From positions 1-64,000 of the forward strand of contig PCCY01000037.1 in NCBI GenBank assembly GCA_002731875.1: a stretch of DNA of 64,000 nt, read 5' to 3'. The notes under the pieces were generated by a model, which was not told the DNA's origin, did not search any database, and saw only the letters and a program-made list of their open reading frames with translations. This document shows positions 35,208-43,394 of this stretch, piece by piece. A program made the translations under genes and the position numbers. Source of the stretch: Roseobacter sp. Its GTDB lineage: Bacteria; Pseudomonadota; Alphaproteobacteria; Rhodobacterales; Rhodobacteraceae. The first letter of the stretch is position 1; each line of letters opens with the position of its first letter.

Positions 35208-36212
35208 CTAGGATTGCCAACGTGCGACCCGCCGGTCCATGACCCGCCGCCAGACCGGGGGGACCAACGCCAAAACCGCCATCACCGGCAGCGACCGTGG
35301 CAAGATCGGCATGGTTGCCGGTTCAATCCGAAGCGAGGGAAAGGCCCGGGCCGGGTGCATATGGTGGTCTGAATGGCGCGGCGCGTTAAGCATCATCGCC
35401 GACGAATACCATGCAGGGGCGTTCCAACTGTGTCGGGCACCGATCGGTTCCGGCCGACCGTCCGGGCGAACGTCGCGCCGAAGACCGTAATGCTGAACGT
35501 AGTCGGACAACAGCAACTGCATTTGTGCATAAAACGCTAGTGCCAGCAGCACCAGAATACCTTCCCACCCGGCAATCAGCCCGGCTGCGGCCAGTGTCGC
35601 TGCGGAACCTGTGAGGTAATAGACATACGGGTGGGGCAGGTGCGACGGTTCTGCACGGCGGGCTCTTTGTTGCGTATCGGCACGTAGCCCGGCAAGAAAC
35701 TCACCGCGCCAAGCGCGCGCCGCATAGCTGTAAAACCCTTCGCCCAATGGTGCCGAATTCGGGTCCGCATCTGTAGCGGCATGAACGTGATGGACGCGTA
35801 AGTGCGCCGACACATGATGGCCATACAACAGCGAACTGTACACTGCCGCCCCCAGCCGCCGCGGCCAACGCGATGCCGTATGTATAAGTTCGTGCGCGTT
35901 GGAGTTCGAAATCTGACCGAAGTACAAGCCAAGTCCTATGAAAACCACGACCTTGCCTGCGGTTGTCAAGGTATCGTCTGCCCCCAGTGCCCAGATGCCC
36001 AAGGGTAACAAGCCAAAGTGCACTGCTGCCAACGTCAGGTTCAATCCACGCCCCGTCGTGCCTGCGTCGGGCAGGCCGTGTGGGATACGGTCAACAACGA
36101 ACACCAGTGCAGTGATCGACACCAAAGCCAAAAGGGGCCATGGCCCGCCAAACACGAAAGCCAGTGTCAAAAGAACCGCTGGCGTCAGGCTGGCCAAGGC
36201 ATACCAGATCAT
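35208..36212 (-). CDS. Alkane 1-monooxygenase-like membrane diiron enzyme
   Basis: Members hydroxylate alkanes or other hydrophobic chains at the inner membrane, using two irons held by histidine boxes. The 334-residue product has several hydrophobic helices. Histidine boxes are visible as HELIH (107-111), H137-LRV-HH (141-142), and HSDHHMHP near residue 290. The AlkB-type sequences NAHELIHTAS and HRVHHVHAATDADP-like block support this family over desaturases. The start is the ATG at 36212 (MIWYALASL). No rubredoxin gene lies next to it, so its electron donor is encoded elsewhere. Confidence 0.85.
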   Translation of the reverse strand: MIWYALASLTPAVLLTLAFVFGGPWPLLALVSITALVFVVDRIPHGLPDAGTTGRGLNLTLAAVHFGLLPLGIWALGADDTLTTAGKVVVFIGLGLYFGQISNSNAHELIHTASRWPRRLGAAVYSSLLYGHHVSAHLRVHHVHAATDADPNSAPLGEGFYSYAARAWRGEFLAGLRADTQQRARRAEPSHLPHPYVYYLTGSAATLAAAGLIAGWEGILVLLALAFYAQMQLLLSDYVQHYGLRRDVRPDGRPEPIGARHSWNAPAWYSSAMMLNAPRHSDHHMHPARAFPSLRIEPATMPILPRSLPVMAVLALVPPVWRRVMDRRVARWQS

Positions 36213-36385
36213 CGAGACTTCTCCGTTATGAGATAGAAGTTTCTTATAGGTTAAATGTGGTCCGCAAAAGGGTGCAGGCGGTGATAGCCACCGCGTAAAG
36301 GGTAAGGAAAACGTCGTTTTCCGCCTGCGCGGCGGGACGCGATTTTGATAGCGTGTCCGCAACGGGATTGCGAAGGGGCCGACAG

Positions 36386-38098
36386 ATGGCATTGGATGAT
36401 AACGATACTTCGGGCAGCGACCGTCCCCAAGCGGGCGTCTGGAAATCAGGCAAGGGCCGGGGGCGTGTTCATACCAAGGGGCGTCAACTGCAAGATCGCG
36501 CTTGGGAACAGGTCCGCGCGTTGCTGGGAGACAAGCCGCGGCGCGCCGATTTGCTGATAGAACATCTGCACCTGATCCAGGATGAATACGGCCATCTTTC
36601 GGCGGCACATCTGCGCGCACTCGCAGAAGAGATGCGGATGAGCATGGCCGAGGTATACGAGGTCGCGACGTTCTATGCGCATTTCGATGTGGTCAAGGAA
36701 GGCGAAGCGCCGCCTCCGGCCCTGACTATCCGCGTCTGCGATTCCCTTTCGTGCGAACTGGCTGGTGCGCAGGCGTTGAAAGCCGCGCTGGAAGATGGCT
36801 TGGACGCATCGAAGGTGCGTGTGGTGCGGGCACCGTGCATGGGGCGCTGCGACACGGCCCCCGCGCTTGAAATCGGGCACAATTTCGTCGACCACGCGAC
36901 ACCTGAAAAGGTTCACAAGGTGATCGCGGCGGGCGACACCCATGTGCACCTTCCCGATTATGAAACTTTCGCCGATTACGCAGGACAGGGCGGGTATGAA
37001 ACCCTGACAGAGCTGCGAAAAAATGGCGATTGGCAAGCGGTGCAGCAAAATCTGCTGGATGCGGGATTGCGTGGCCTTGGCGGGGCGGGTTTCCCTTCTG
37101 GCAAGAAATGGGGTTTCGTGCGCGCCAATCCCGGACCACGTTATCTGGCGGTCAATGGCGACGAAGGCGAACCGGGCACGTTCAAGGATCGCTGTTACCT
37201 TGAACGCGACCCGCACATGTTTCTTGAGGGAATGCTGATCGCCGCATGGGCTATCGAGGCCGAAAAAATATTTTTATATATGCGCGATGAATACCCCCAG
37301 ATTTTGGCGGTGCTGCGTCGGGAAATCGCGGAATTGGAAGCATCGGGGATTGTCGCGCCGGGTTATATCGACCTGCGGCGCGGGGCCGGGGCCTATATTT
37401 GTGGTGAAGAATCCGCGATGATCGAAAGTATCGAGGGCAAACGCGGGATGCCGCGCCACCGGCCCCCTTATGTGGCGCAGGTCGGGGTATTTGGTCGCCC
37501 GACGCTGGTGCACAACGTCGAGACCTTGCATTGGGTGACACGGGTATGTCGCGAGGGCCCGCAGGTACTGAACGGTACCGAGCGAAACGGCCGCAAAGGA
37601 TTGCGTAGCTATTCGGTTTCGGGGCGTGTCGCTAAACCCGGTATGTATGTGTTGCCCGCCGGATCTACGATCACAGATGTGATTGATGCGGCCGGTGGTA
37701 TGGCCGACGGCGAGGTGTTCAAAGCCTATCAGCCGGGGGGGCCTTCGTCAGGCTTGCTACCGGCGTCGATGTCGGACGTCGTTCTGGATTTTGATACGTT
37801 GCAGCCGCATGGATCGTTTATCGGGTCGGCGGCTGTGGTGATCTTGTCCGAGCAAGACAGCGCCAAGGCTGCCGCGTTGAATATGCTGCGCTTTTTTGAA
37901 GACGAAAGCTGCGGCCAATGTACGCCGTGCCGGGTGGGCTGTGAGAAGGCCGTGAAGCTGATGCAGGCTGATAAATGGGACCAACCTTTACTGGAAGAGC
38001 TTTCAACCGTGATGGTCGACGCGTCAATCTGTGGGCTGGGGCAGGCTGCCCCGAACCCGATCCGGCTGGTGATGAAACATTTCCCGGACGAGGTATAA
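36386..38098 (+). CDS. Fused NAD-dependent formate dehydrogenase beta subunit (NuoE/FdsG plus NuoF/FdsB)
   Basis: This diaphorase subunit passes electrons from the formate-oxidising alpha subunit to NAD. The 570-residue product is a fusion. Residues 1 to about 190 are NuoE-like with [2Fe-2S] ligands C118, C123, C151 and C155. The remainder is NuoF-like, with the FMN loop GLGGAGFPSGKKW, GDEGEPGTFKDR, the NADH loop GAGAYICGEESA, and [4Fe-4S] ligands C509, C512, C515 and C549. The layout matches the FDH1 beta subunit of Methylobacterium (572 residues, from memory). Length is normal, so the fusion is intact. No catalytic alpha subunit follows. The start is at 36386 (AAGGGG upstream); an upstream in-frame ATG at 36353 also exists. 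Confidence 0.9.
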   Translation: MALDDNDTSGSDRPQAGVWKSGKGRGRVHTKGRQLQDRAWEQVRALLGDKPRRADLLIEHLHLIQDEYGHLSAAHLRALAEEMRMSMAEVYEVATFYAHFDVVKEGEAPPPALTIRVCDSLSCELAGAQALKAALEDGLDASKVRVVRAPCMGRCDTAPALEIGHNFVDHATPEKVHKVIAAGDTHVHLPDYETFADYAGQGGYETLTELRKNGDWQAVQQNLLDAGLRGLGGAGFPSGKKWGFVRANPGPRYLAVNGDEGEPGTFKDRCYLERDPHMFLEGMLIAAWAIEAEKIFLYMRDEYPQILAVLRREIAELEASGIVAPGYIDLRRGAGAYICGEESAMIESIEGKRGMPRHRPPYVAQVGVFGRPTLVHNVETLHWVTRVCREGPQVLNGTERNGRKGLRSYSVSGRVAKPGMYVLPAGSTITDVIDAAGGMADGEVFKAYQPGGPSSGLLPASMSDVVLDFDTLQPHGSFIGSAAVVILSEQDSAKAAALNMLRFFEDESCGQCTPCRVGCEKAVKLMQADKWDQPLLEELSTVMVDASICGLGQAAPNPIRLVMKHFPDEV

Positions 38099-38104
38099 TA
38101 CCTA

Positions 38105-38548
38105 ATGACACTGCCACGCCTTACCAACCCACGGTTTCAGACCGAACAGGGGTTCCGGGTAACCGTTCAGGTCCCAGAACTCCACTCGCAAAAGATCATT
38201 GATGCAGTGCTGGCCGTCGCGAATCTAAAGTACGGGGATTATGACCGCGTCACGTTCAGCACCGATTCAGGATCGCAGCAGTTCAGGTCCCTTGGTAGTG
38301 GTCGCAATGCGGCGACCGACGACGTGATGGCTGTCCCTTGCGTTGAGGTGTCGTTCTTTCTGCCAGATGATGAGGCCGATACCATCAAGGTTCTCACACA
38401 GGTATACGCGGCGCATCCTTATGAAGAACCAGTAGTTTTCGTTGCTCCGTGCCTCCGTTGCCTACATGTGCGGGGAACAGACGAAGACAACCCCAACAGG
38501 TTCTGGAACAGCGACCCCGAGGACTGGGTGCCGCACGAACATCGCTAG
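38105..38548 (+). CDS. CutA/NIF3-like small protein next to the formate dehydrogenase subunit
   Basis: The 147-residue product carries the CutA1-like fold found at the insertion domain of NIF3 proteins. Matching features are VQVPELHSQKIIDAVLAV, the GDYDRVTFSTDSGSQQFRSLGSG block, and HPYEEPVVFV. A short C-terminal tail contains cysteines (CLRCLHV). It starts seven bases after the formate dehydrogenase stop, so the two are probably cotranscribed. In other roseobacters I recall a protein of this kind between the formate dehydrogenase beta and alpha genes. No function is known. Confidence 0.7.
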   Translation: MTLPRLTNPRFQTEQGFRVTVQVPELHSQKIIDAVLAVANLKYGDYDRVTFSTDSGSQQFRSLGSGRNAATDDVMAVPCVEVSFFLPDDEADTIKVLTQVYAAHPYEEPVVFVAPCLRCLHVRGTDEDNPNRFWNSDPEDWVPHEHR

Positions 38549-38573
38549 TTGATTCGCTTGTTGCCTGTCGACC

Positions 38574-39458
38574 CTAGTTCTTGACCACCAAACAGGCACA
38601 TCCCGACGCGCGCATCTTGTCGCAAAGGCCTTGCGCAGCCGATTGGGTGTCAGATCCGTATTGGGCAAAATAAAACCCCTTGCGGCGTGCAACGCGGTTT
38701 TTCTTGAACACCATATCCAGTTTTCTTCCCTTCAATGGCCCGCGGCAGCTTGCGGTCTGCGCTGTGGCTTTGGTTTTGGCTTGAGCCGTACTGTTGCCGA
38801 ATGAAACCTGGACACCCCACGGTTTCAAGACAGGTTTCGGTGGCGTGACTTTAAGGGGGGATATACGTCTGTTGCGGGCCATTTCATAACACGCGGGCAA
38901 GAAGGGTTTGGTTTTCGAGAGCCGAAAGTCCGGGTTTTTCGGGGCCGCGTCGCGCCACTGCTCCGCGGTTAGCCCGGTGATGATCGGCACATATTCGATC
39001 GTTTCCGATGCCAGCCCCGCACCGCCCAGAAAACCTTCGGCTCGGCGTTCCCCGCCGTTGTAACCGATCGCGGCCAAGCCTTCGTTCCCGTATTTCTTTG
39101 CCATTTCAGCCAGGTATTGCGCCGAATGTTCCAGCGCATCTGCGGGGTTGTATGGATCTTTCAGACCCCGCAACGCAGCGGTGGATGGTATGAACTGTGC
39201 TATACCACGCGCGTTCGCATGGCTCAGCGCATTTTGATCAAAACGGCTTTCCTGCCAGATGAGCCGCGCAAAGAAGTCGCGATTCAAGCCATGTCTATCC
39301 GCAAAAATCTGGATCGCGTTACAAGTGTCATAGACGAAGTATTCGGGCCTGATGCAATGAGACTGACCCCATTTGGTGCCGGAGCAAAATCGGTGGTCCG
39401 GCTCTGCCTGAACCATCTGGCCTAGCCAAATAAAGGGAATGAGAAACAAAAAACGCAT
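38574..39458 (-). CDS. Lytic transglycosylase (SLT domain) with SPOR-like C-terminus
   Basis: This murein hydrolase cleaves the glycan strand, leaving 1,6-anhydro ends. The 294-residue product has a signal peptide (cleavage near VQAEP). The SLT domain has catalytic glutamate E70 in WQESRFDQNA, ARGIAQFIPSTA, and NPADALEHSAQYLAEM-KYG. The final ~60 residues (GFYFAQYGSDTQSAAQGLCDKMRASGCACLVVKN) resemble a SPOR domain binding denuded septal glycan; that call is less sure than the SLT. It is divergent from ftsY. Confidence 0.88.
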   Translation of the reverse strand: MRFLFLIPFIWLGQMVQAEPDHRFCSGTKWGQSHCIRPEYFVYDTCNAIQIFADRHGLNRDFFARLIWQESRFDQNALSHANARGIAQFIPSTAALRGLKDPYNPADALEHSAQYLAEMAKKYGNEGLAAIGYNGGERRAEGFLGGAGLASETIEYVPIITGLTAEQWRDAAPKNPDFRLSKTKPFLPACYEMARNRRISPLKVTPPKPVLKPWGVQVSFGNSTAQAKTKATAQTASCRGPLKGRKLDMVFKKNRVARRKGFYFAQYGSDTQSAAQGLCDKMRASGCACLVVKN

Positions 39459-39569
39459 TTAATCTTGGTGCGCGAGCCTGGGCACGCTGTCAATCGCAGA
39501 TGCGACCCTTCCATCCTGCCCATCGAGCCTATAGATCATGGCAAACGCCTGAGTATTCGGAGAGCACGG

Positions 39570-40754
39570 TTGGCCTTTTTCAAAAAGCTGAAAACCAAAT
39601 TATTCAAGTCGTCGTCCAAGATCGACGAAGGGCTGGAGGCGATTGTCGATGATGGGGGCGTGGTTGATGGGCCCGGTGGTGCCGACGACGCCCCTGTCGA
39701 TCAGGTGATGGCCGCACCGGGTGTCGCTGTCGAGACTCTGCCCGAGGCCGTTGATGACGAGCCGGCACCGATTCCAGCCGACGAAAGCGACGATCCGGAA
39801 CCGGTACCTTTGTCCAGTGCGGGCGTCCCGCCCGAGAGCGAGGCCGCGGTTGCGCCTTCGGCAAAAGCGGGTCTTGTGGATCGCCTCATGGGACGCAAGG
39901 TCTCTGCTCCGGTAGTGCGGCGGGTTCTAGATGATGAGATGCTGGAGCAATTGGAAGAACTGTTGATCTCCACCGACATGGGCGTGGATACCGCCTTGCG
40001 GGTTACGGCCAACATGGCCGAAGGCCGATTTGGAAAACGGTTGTCGGTAGATGAGATCAAACGCTTGATGGCGACCGAGGTGGCGCGGATCATGGAGCCG
40101 ATCGCAAAGCCACTGCCGCTATATGCCAAGAAGCCTCAGGTAGTGCTGGTTGTAGGTGTCAATGGATCAGGGAAAACGACGACCATCGGCAAGCTTGCCA
40201 GCCAGTTCAAAGCCGCAGGTAAAAACGTGGTGATTGCTGCTGGTGATACATTTCGCGCGGCAGCCGTGGAACAGCTTCAGGTTTGGGGGGATCGCGCGGG
40301 CGTTCCCGTGATGACTGCATCGCAGGGGTCCGATCCCGCGAGCCTGGCGTTCGAAGCAATGGGCAAGGCCGAACGGGACGGTGCGGATCTGCTGTTGATC
40401 GACACCGCCGGACGGCTGCAAAATCGCGGTGATCTGATGGAGGAGTTGGCAAAAATCGTTCGGGTTATTCGCAAGAAAGACCCCGACGCGCCGCACAACA
40501 CACTTTTGGTGCTGGATGCGACGACCGGCCAGAACGCGTTGAGCCAGGTCAAGGTGTTTCAAGAGATATCCCAGGTATCGGGTCTGGTCATGACCAAGCT
40601 TGACGGAACGGCCAAAGGGGGTGTCCTTGTGGCATTGGCGGATAAGTTTGGTCTGCCCATTCATGCGATCGGCGTGGGAGAGCAGATTGACGACCTGCAG
40701 CCCTTTGATCCACAGGACTTTGCCGATGCGCTTATGGGACTTGACCCACGGTGA
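39570..40754 (+). CDS. ftsY: Signal recognition particle receptor FtsY
   Basis: FtsY docks the SRP-ribosome complex at the membrane during cotranslational insertion. The 394-residue product has an acidic N-terminal A domain (rich in D/E, about 20-100) and the NG GTPase domain. Visible nucleotide motifs are GVNGSGKTTTIGKLA (G1), DTFRAAAVEQL, DTAGRLQN (G3) and TKLDGTAKGG (G4). The start is a TTG (39570, reading LAFFKKLKTKLF) behind GGAGAG; no ATG is in frame between it and the far upstream limit. Confidence 0.95.
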   Translation: MAFFKKLKTKLFKSSSKIDEGLEAIVDDGGVVDGPGGADDAPVDQVMAAPGVAVETLPEAVDDEPAPIPADESDDPEPVPLSSAGVPPESEAAVAPSAKAGLVDRLMGRKVSAPVVRRVLDDEMLEQLEELLISTDMGVDTALRVTANMAEGRFGKRLSVDEIKRLMATEVARIMEPIAKPLPLYAKKPQVVLVVGVNGSGKTTTIGKLASQFKAAGKNVVIAAGDTFRAAAVEQLQVWGDRAGVPVMTASQGSDPASLAFEAMGKAERDGADLLLIDTAGRLQNRGDLMEELAKIVRVIRKKDPDAPHNTLLVLDATTGQNALSQVKVFQEISQVSGLVMTKLDGTAKGGVLVALADKFGLPIHAIGVGEQIDDLQPFDPQDFADALMGLDPR

Positions 40755-40776
40755 TCCGCGTTAGAGGGACCGCCCG

Positions 40777-41679
40777 GTGAACGACTGGATTTTGCAGGTC
40801 GAAGGGACGGCCGCCGGACATCAAGCTGCATTGTGGTTGGCGTTGGCGGCGGCGTTTCTGCATGCCGTATTCGGTGCGTTGCAAAAGGGCCGCCATGACC
40901 CGTGGTTGACCCGAGGGGCGATCGATTTCTCGTATTTCGCGATGGCGGCACCGTTTGCGCTGTTTGTCGTGCCGTGGCCTGAGCCGCATATGTGGGTGAT
41001 CTTTGCAGGGGCCTGGGCGATCCATATCGTCTACAAGCTGTTGCAGGCGTGGGCGTATACCAAAGGGGCCTATACGGTTGTCTATCCTGTCGTGCGCGGT
41101 ACCGGCCCATTGTTCACGGTGATCGGCGCGTATCTGATCTTTGGCGAAAGCTTTACCGGGATCCAATGGCTGGGTGTCGGCGTGTTGATCGCGGGTATCT
41201 TCGGGCTGGCCTTGTACAACATGGTGTATCTGGTTTCGGAACGCGATACCCTGAATGCGGCGCTTGGACTGGCATTTTTAACCGGCCTTTTCGTGGCGCT
41301 GTACACGACCTTCGATGCATATGGTATTCGTGCGACAGGTGATCCGTTCACCTTTCTTGCCTGGTTTTTCATGATTGACGGGCTGGTGATGCCGTTTATT
41401 GCCGCGCGGCGCTGGGCACTGATGGCCCATCGACCGGCGTTGGGCCCTTTGATGGCACGCGGGGTGGTCGGCGGGATTGTGGCGTTTTTCAGCTTTGGTT
41501 CGATCATGCTGGCCACGCGGCTTGACAAGGTGGGGGAAGCCGCGGTGTTACGCGAAACCTCGACCGTATTTGCGGCGCTTATCGGTTGGCTGGTGCTGAA
41601 GGAAACGGTGGGGCCGCGTCGCATTGCCCTGATGACTTTGATTGCTGCCGGCGCTGTAATCGTCGAAATGGGTGGCTAA
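40777..41679 (+). CDS. EamA/DMT-superfamily transporter
   Basis: A 300-residue membrane protein with about nine to ten hydrophobic segments in two EamA repeats. The C-terminal repeat motifs LRETSTVFAALIGWLVLKETVG and the first repeat's RGTGPLFTVIGAYLIFGES are clear. The substrate is unknown; this superfamily includes metabolite and amino-acid exporters. It begins at a GTG, 23 bases after ftsY, and likely shares its transcript. Confidence 0.82.
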   Translation: MNDWILQVEGTAAGHQAALWLALAAAFLHAVFGALQKGRHDPWLTRGAIDFSYFAMAAPFALFVVPWPEPHMWVIFAGAWAIHIVYKLLQAWAYTKGAYTVVYPVVRGTGPLFTVIGAYLIFGESFTGIQWLGVGVLIAGIFGLALYNMVYLVSERDTLNAALGLAFLTGLFVALYTTFDAYGIRATGDPFTFLAWFFMIDGLVMPFIAARRWALMAHRPALGPLMARGVVGGIVAFFSFGSIMLATRLDKVGEAAVLRETSTVFAALIGWLVLKETVGPRRIALMTLIAAGAVIVEMGG

Positions 41680-41691
41680 CAGGAGATGAAG

Positions 41692-42312
41692 ATGAGCACG
41701 ACACGCAAGATCAATCCTATCCTGAAGTCGGCGCTGGAATACGGGCCGGTTGTGATATTCTTCATCGCATACCTTCGGTTCAAGGATGATGTTTTCACGA
41801 TTTGGGGCACGCAATACAATGGGTTCATCGTGGTGACCGCAGCGTTTGTCCCGTTGTTGATCGCGTCTACCGGTGTGCTGTGGGCCCTGACGGGAAAAAT
41901 CAGCCGGATGCAGGTGGCTACGGTCCTTCTGGTAACTGTTTTTGGTGGGCTGTCCGTTTGGCTTAACGACGAACGTTTTTTCAAGATGAAGCCAACTGCG
42001 ATATACCTGCTGTTCGGTACGCTTTTGGCCATCGGCCTTGTGCGCGGTCAATCCTATCTGAAATATGTCATGGAAGAGATGATGCCGCTGAAAGAGGAAG
42101 GGTGGATGATCCTGACCAAGCGGCTGATGTTTTGCTTTTTCGGTCTGGCCGTGGCGAATGAACTGATCTGGCGGTTCGCGAGTACGGAGACCTGGGTTTA
42201 CTTCAAGACCTTTGGTCTGACGGCGGTCGTGTTTGCGTTCTTCATGAGTCAGGGTAAGCTGTTTCAGACCTACAGCCTGGACAAGGACGAGGTCGATGCC
42301 GATGCACGTTGA
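41692..42312 (+). CDS. yciB: Inner membrane protein YciB (septation protein A / IspZ family)
   Basis: The 206-residue product has five or six hydrophobic segments and family blocks LEYGPVVIFFIAYLRF, LTKRLMFCFFGLAVANELIWR and KTFGLTAVVFAFFMSQGKL. YciB-type proteins influence cell envelope and septum stability in other bacteria. I chose the ATG at 41692 since GGAG directly abuts the ATG at 41686, giving no spacer. A double-hairpin palindrome follows. Confidence 0.9.
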   Translation: MSTTRKINPILKSALEYGPVVIFFIAYLRFKDDVFTIWGTQYNGFIVVTAAFVPLLIASTGVLWALTGKISRMQVATVLLVTVFGGLSVWLNDERFFKMKPTAIYLLFGTLLAIGLVRGQSYLKYVMEEMMPLKEEGWMILTKRLMFCFFGLAVANELIWRFASTETWVYFKTFGLTAVVFAFFMSQGKLFQTYSLDKDEVDADAR

Positions 42313-42316
42313 CGCC

Positions 42317-42351
42317 CCGGGGGCCAGCCCCCGCCGGCACTTGCGTGCCGG
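42317..42351. repeat. GC-rich palindromic repeat, copy 2, with a second hairpin; likely convergent terminator
   Basis: The core CCGGGGGCCAGCCCCCG (as at 31747) is followed by a perfect 7-base stem CCGGCAC-TTGC-GTGCCGG (42334-42351). The two hairpins sit between the convergent yciB and GST genes. Confidence 0.65.
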
Positions 42352-42386
42352 CCCCCCCGGGATATTGCTCCATTTGGAAAATATGC

Positions 42387-43094
42387 CTAGCGTTTGAACA
42401 AGGTGTCGTGCGTTTCTTTCTGTTTTGAAATGTCGCCGCGCTTGTCAGCATACAGGGCACGCCCGGCCTGAACCCCGGGGCGGGCGGTCATGATATCGAG
42501 CCAGCGGGCCATATGGGGCTTGTCGTCAAGGGTCTGTTGCTGTCCTTCCCAAAGCGACGCCCACCCCCAGATCGAAAAGTCGGCGATGGATACCGAGGCA
42601 CCTGCGACATATTCATTCAGTGCCAGTTGACGATCCAGCACGCCGTACAATCTGGCGGTTTCGGCACGGTAGCGATCCTTGGCATAGGGCAGATCGTTGG
42701 GCGGGTCCATCTGGGGGGCATATTTCAGGAAGTGATGCGCCTGGCCCGCCATTGGCCCCAGTCCGCCCATCTGCCACATCAGCCACTGGTCAATCGCGAT
42801 CCGGTCACGTTCAGTCGCGCCGTAGAACCGACCGGTTTTGCGCGCAAGATACTGCAATATGGCACCGGATTCGAAAATCGAGATTGGCGCATTGTCGGGA
42901 CCCTCAGGGTCAATGATCGCCGGCATGCGGTTATTGGGGGAAATCTTGAGAAATTCCGGAGCGAACTGGTCCCCCGCGCCGATGTCGATCAGGCGGGTCC
43001 GGTAAGGCAGGCCCATTTCCTCGAGGGCGATGGAGACTTTCCAGCCGTTGGGGGTGGGCCAGTAGTAGAGATCAATAGGGTTGGGCGCGGCCAT
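42387..43094 (-). CDS. Glutathione S-transferase family protein
   Basis: The 235-residue product has the thioredoxin-like N-terminal domain (IDLYYWPTPNGWKVSIALEEMGLPYRT) and all-helical C-terminal domain (WLMWQMGGLGPMAGQAHHFLKYA, then VSIADFSIWGWASLW) of the YghU/YfcG nu-class GSTs. FESGAILQYLARKTG is the glutathione-site signature. These act on disulfides or peroxides in other bacteria. It is convergent with yciB. Confidence 0.88.
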   Translation of the reverse strand: MAAPNPIDLYYWPTPNGWKVSIALEEMGLPYRTRLIDIGAGDQFAPEFLKISPNNRMPAIIDPEGPDNAPISIFESGAILQYLARKTGRFYGATERDRIAIDQWLMWQMGGLGPMAGQAHHFLKYAPQMDPPNDLPYAKDRYRAETARLYGVLDRQLALNEYVAGASVSIADFSIWGWASLWEGQQQTLDDKPHMARWLDIMTARPGVQAGRALYADKRGDISKQKETHDTLFKR

Positions 43095-43245
43095 GCAGGG
43101 TCCTTTGGGTTTTGTTCGGTTTCATAGAGGCGGGGTTTGCACCGGGCTGCAAGAAAAAGCGTTCTGAAACAGAGTTGCCGGAAGATATCCAGCGCTGGTG
43201 CGCGGCCCGCTGTTGACGATCGGTTGAACGAGGCGTAGCAGATAG

Positions 43246-43312
43246 CGCGTGGTGATTTGTTACCGGATTGCGGGCCACGGGCGGGGTAACCTGTCGAATA
43301 CCGCTAAAAGGT
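43246..43312 (+). ncRNA. SAM-II riboswitch
   Basis: The aptamer P1 stem CGTGG (43248-43252) pairs with CCACG (43275-43279). GGTGATTTGTTACCGGATTGC corresponds to the conserved SAM-II opening, with TTACC (43260-43264) able to pair with GGTAA (43285-43289), and AATACCGCTAAAAGG to its pseudoknot end. The placement before metZ, a methionine synthesis gene, is the classic context. Its 3' end contains the AAAGG that would be the ribosome binding site of the downstream ORF at 43317. Confidence 0.85.
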
Positions 43313-43316
43313 CAGG

Positions 43317-43373
43317 ATGAAAGCCCCCTTTCGCTTGGCCGCGTCAGGGGTTTTTTTATGCCGGCCTGGATAG
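43317..43373 (+). CDS. 18-residue leader peptide between the SAM-II riboswitch and metZ
   Basis: The ATG at 43317, preceded by AAAGGTCAGG, opens a short ORF MKAPFRLAASGVFLCRPG ending at TAG 43371-43373. The riboswitch 3' end overlaps its ribosome binding site, and a terminator-like hairpin lies within the ORF. See findings for the regulatory model. The short length means it could be chance, but position and ribosome binding site argue for it. Confidence 0.5.
   Translation: MKAPFRLAASGVFLCRPG
43325..43357 (+). terminator. Intrinsic terminator-like hairpin inside the metZ leader
   Basis: CCCCC (43324-43328) can pair with GGGG (43347-43350) and the inner CGC with GCG across an internal mismatch, followed directly by seven T (43351-43357). 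It precedes metZ, so it would attenuate transcription. Confidence 0.65.
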
Positions 43374-43394
43374 CAGGCCAGGAAGGATATGAGG

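Noticed and set aside
35318..35329. GGTTCAATCC, resembling a tRNA T-loop
   Set aside because: It lies inside the alkane monooxygenase-like gene and no acceptor stem or anticodon arm can be folded around it.
31747..42351. CRISPR-like repeats
   Set aside because: Only two copies of the GC-rich palindrome exist, 10 kb apart, with no spacer array.
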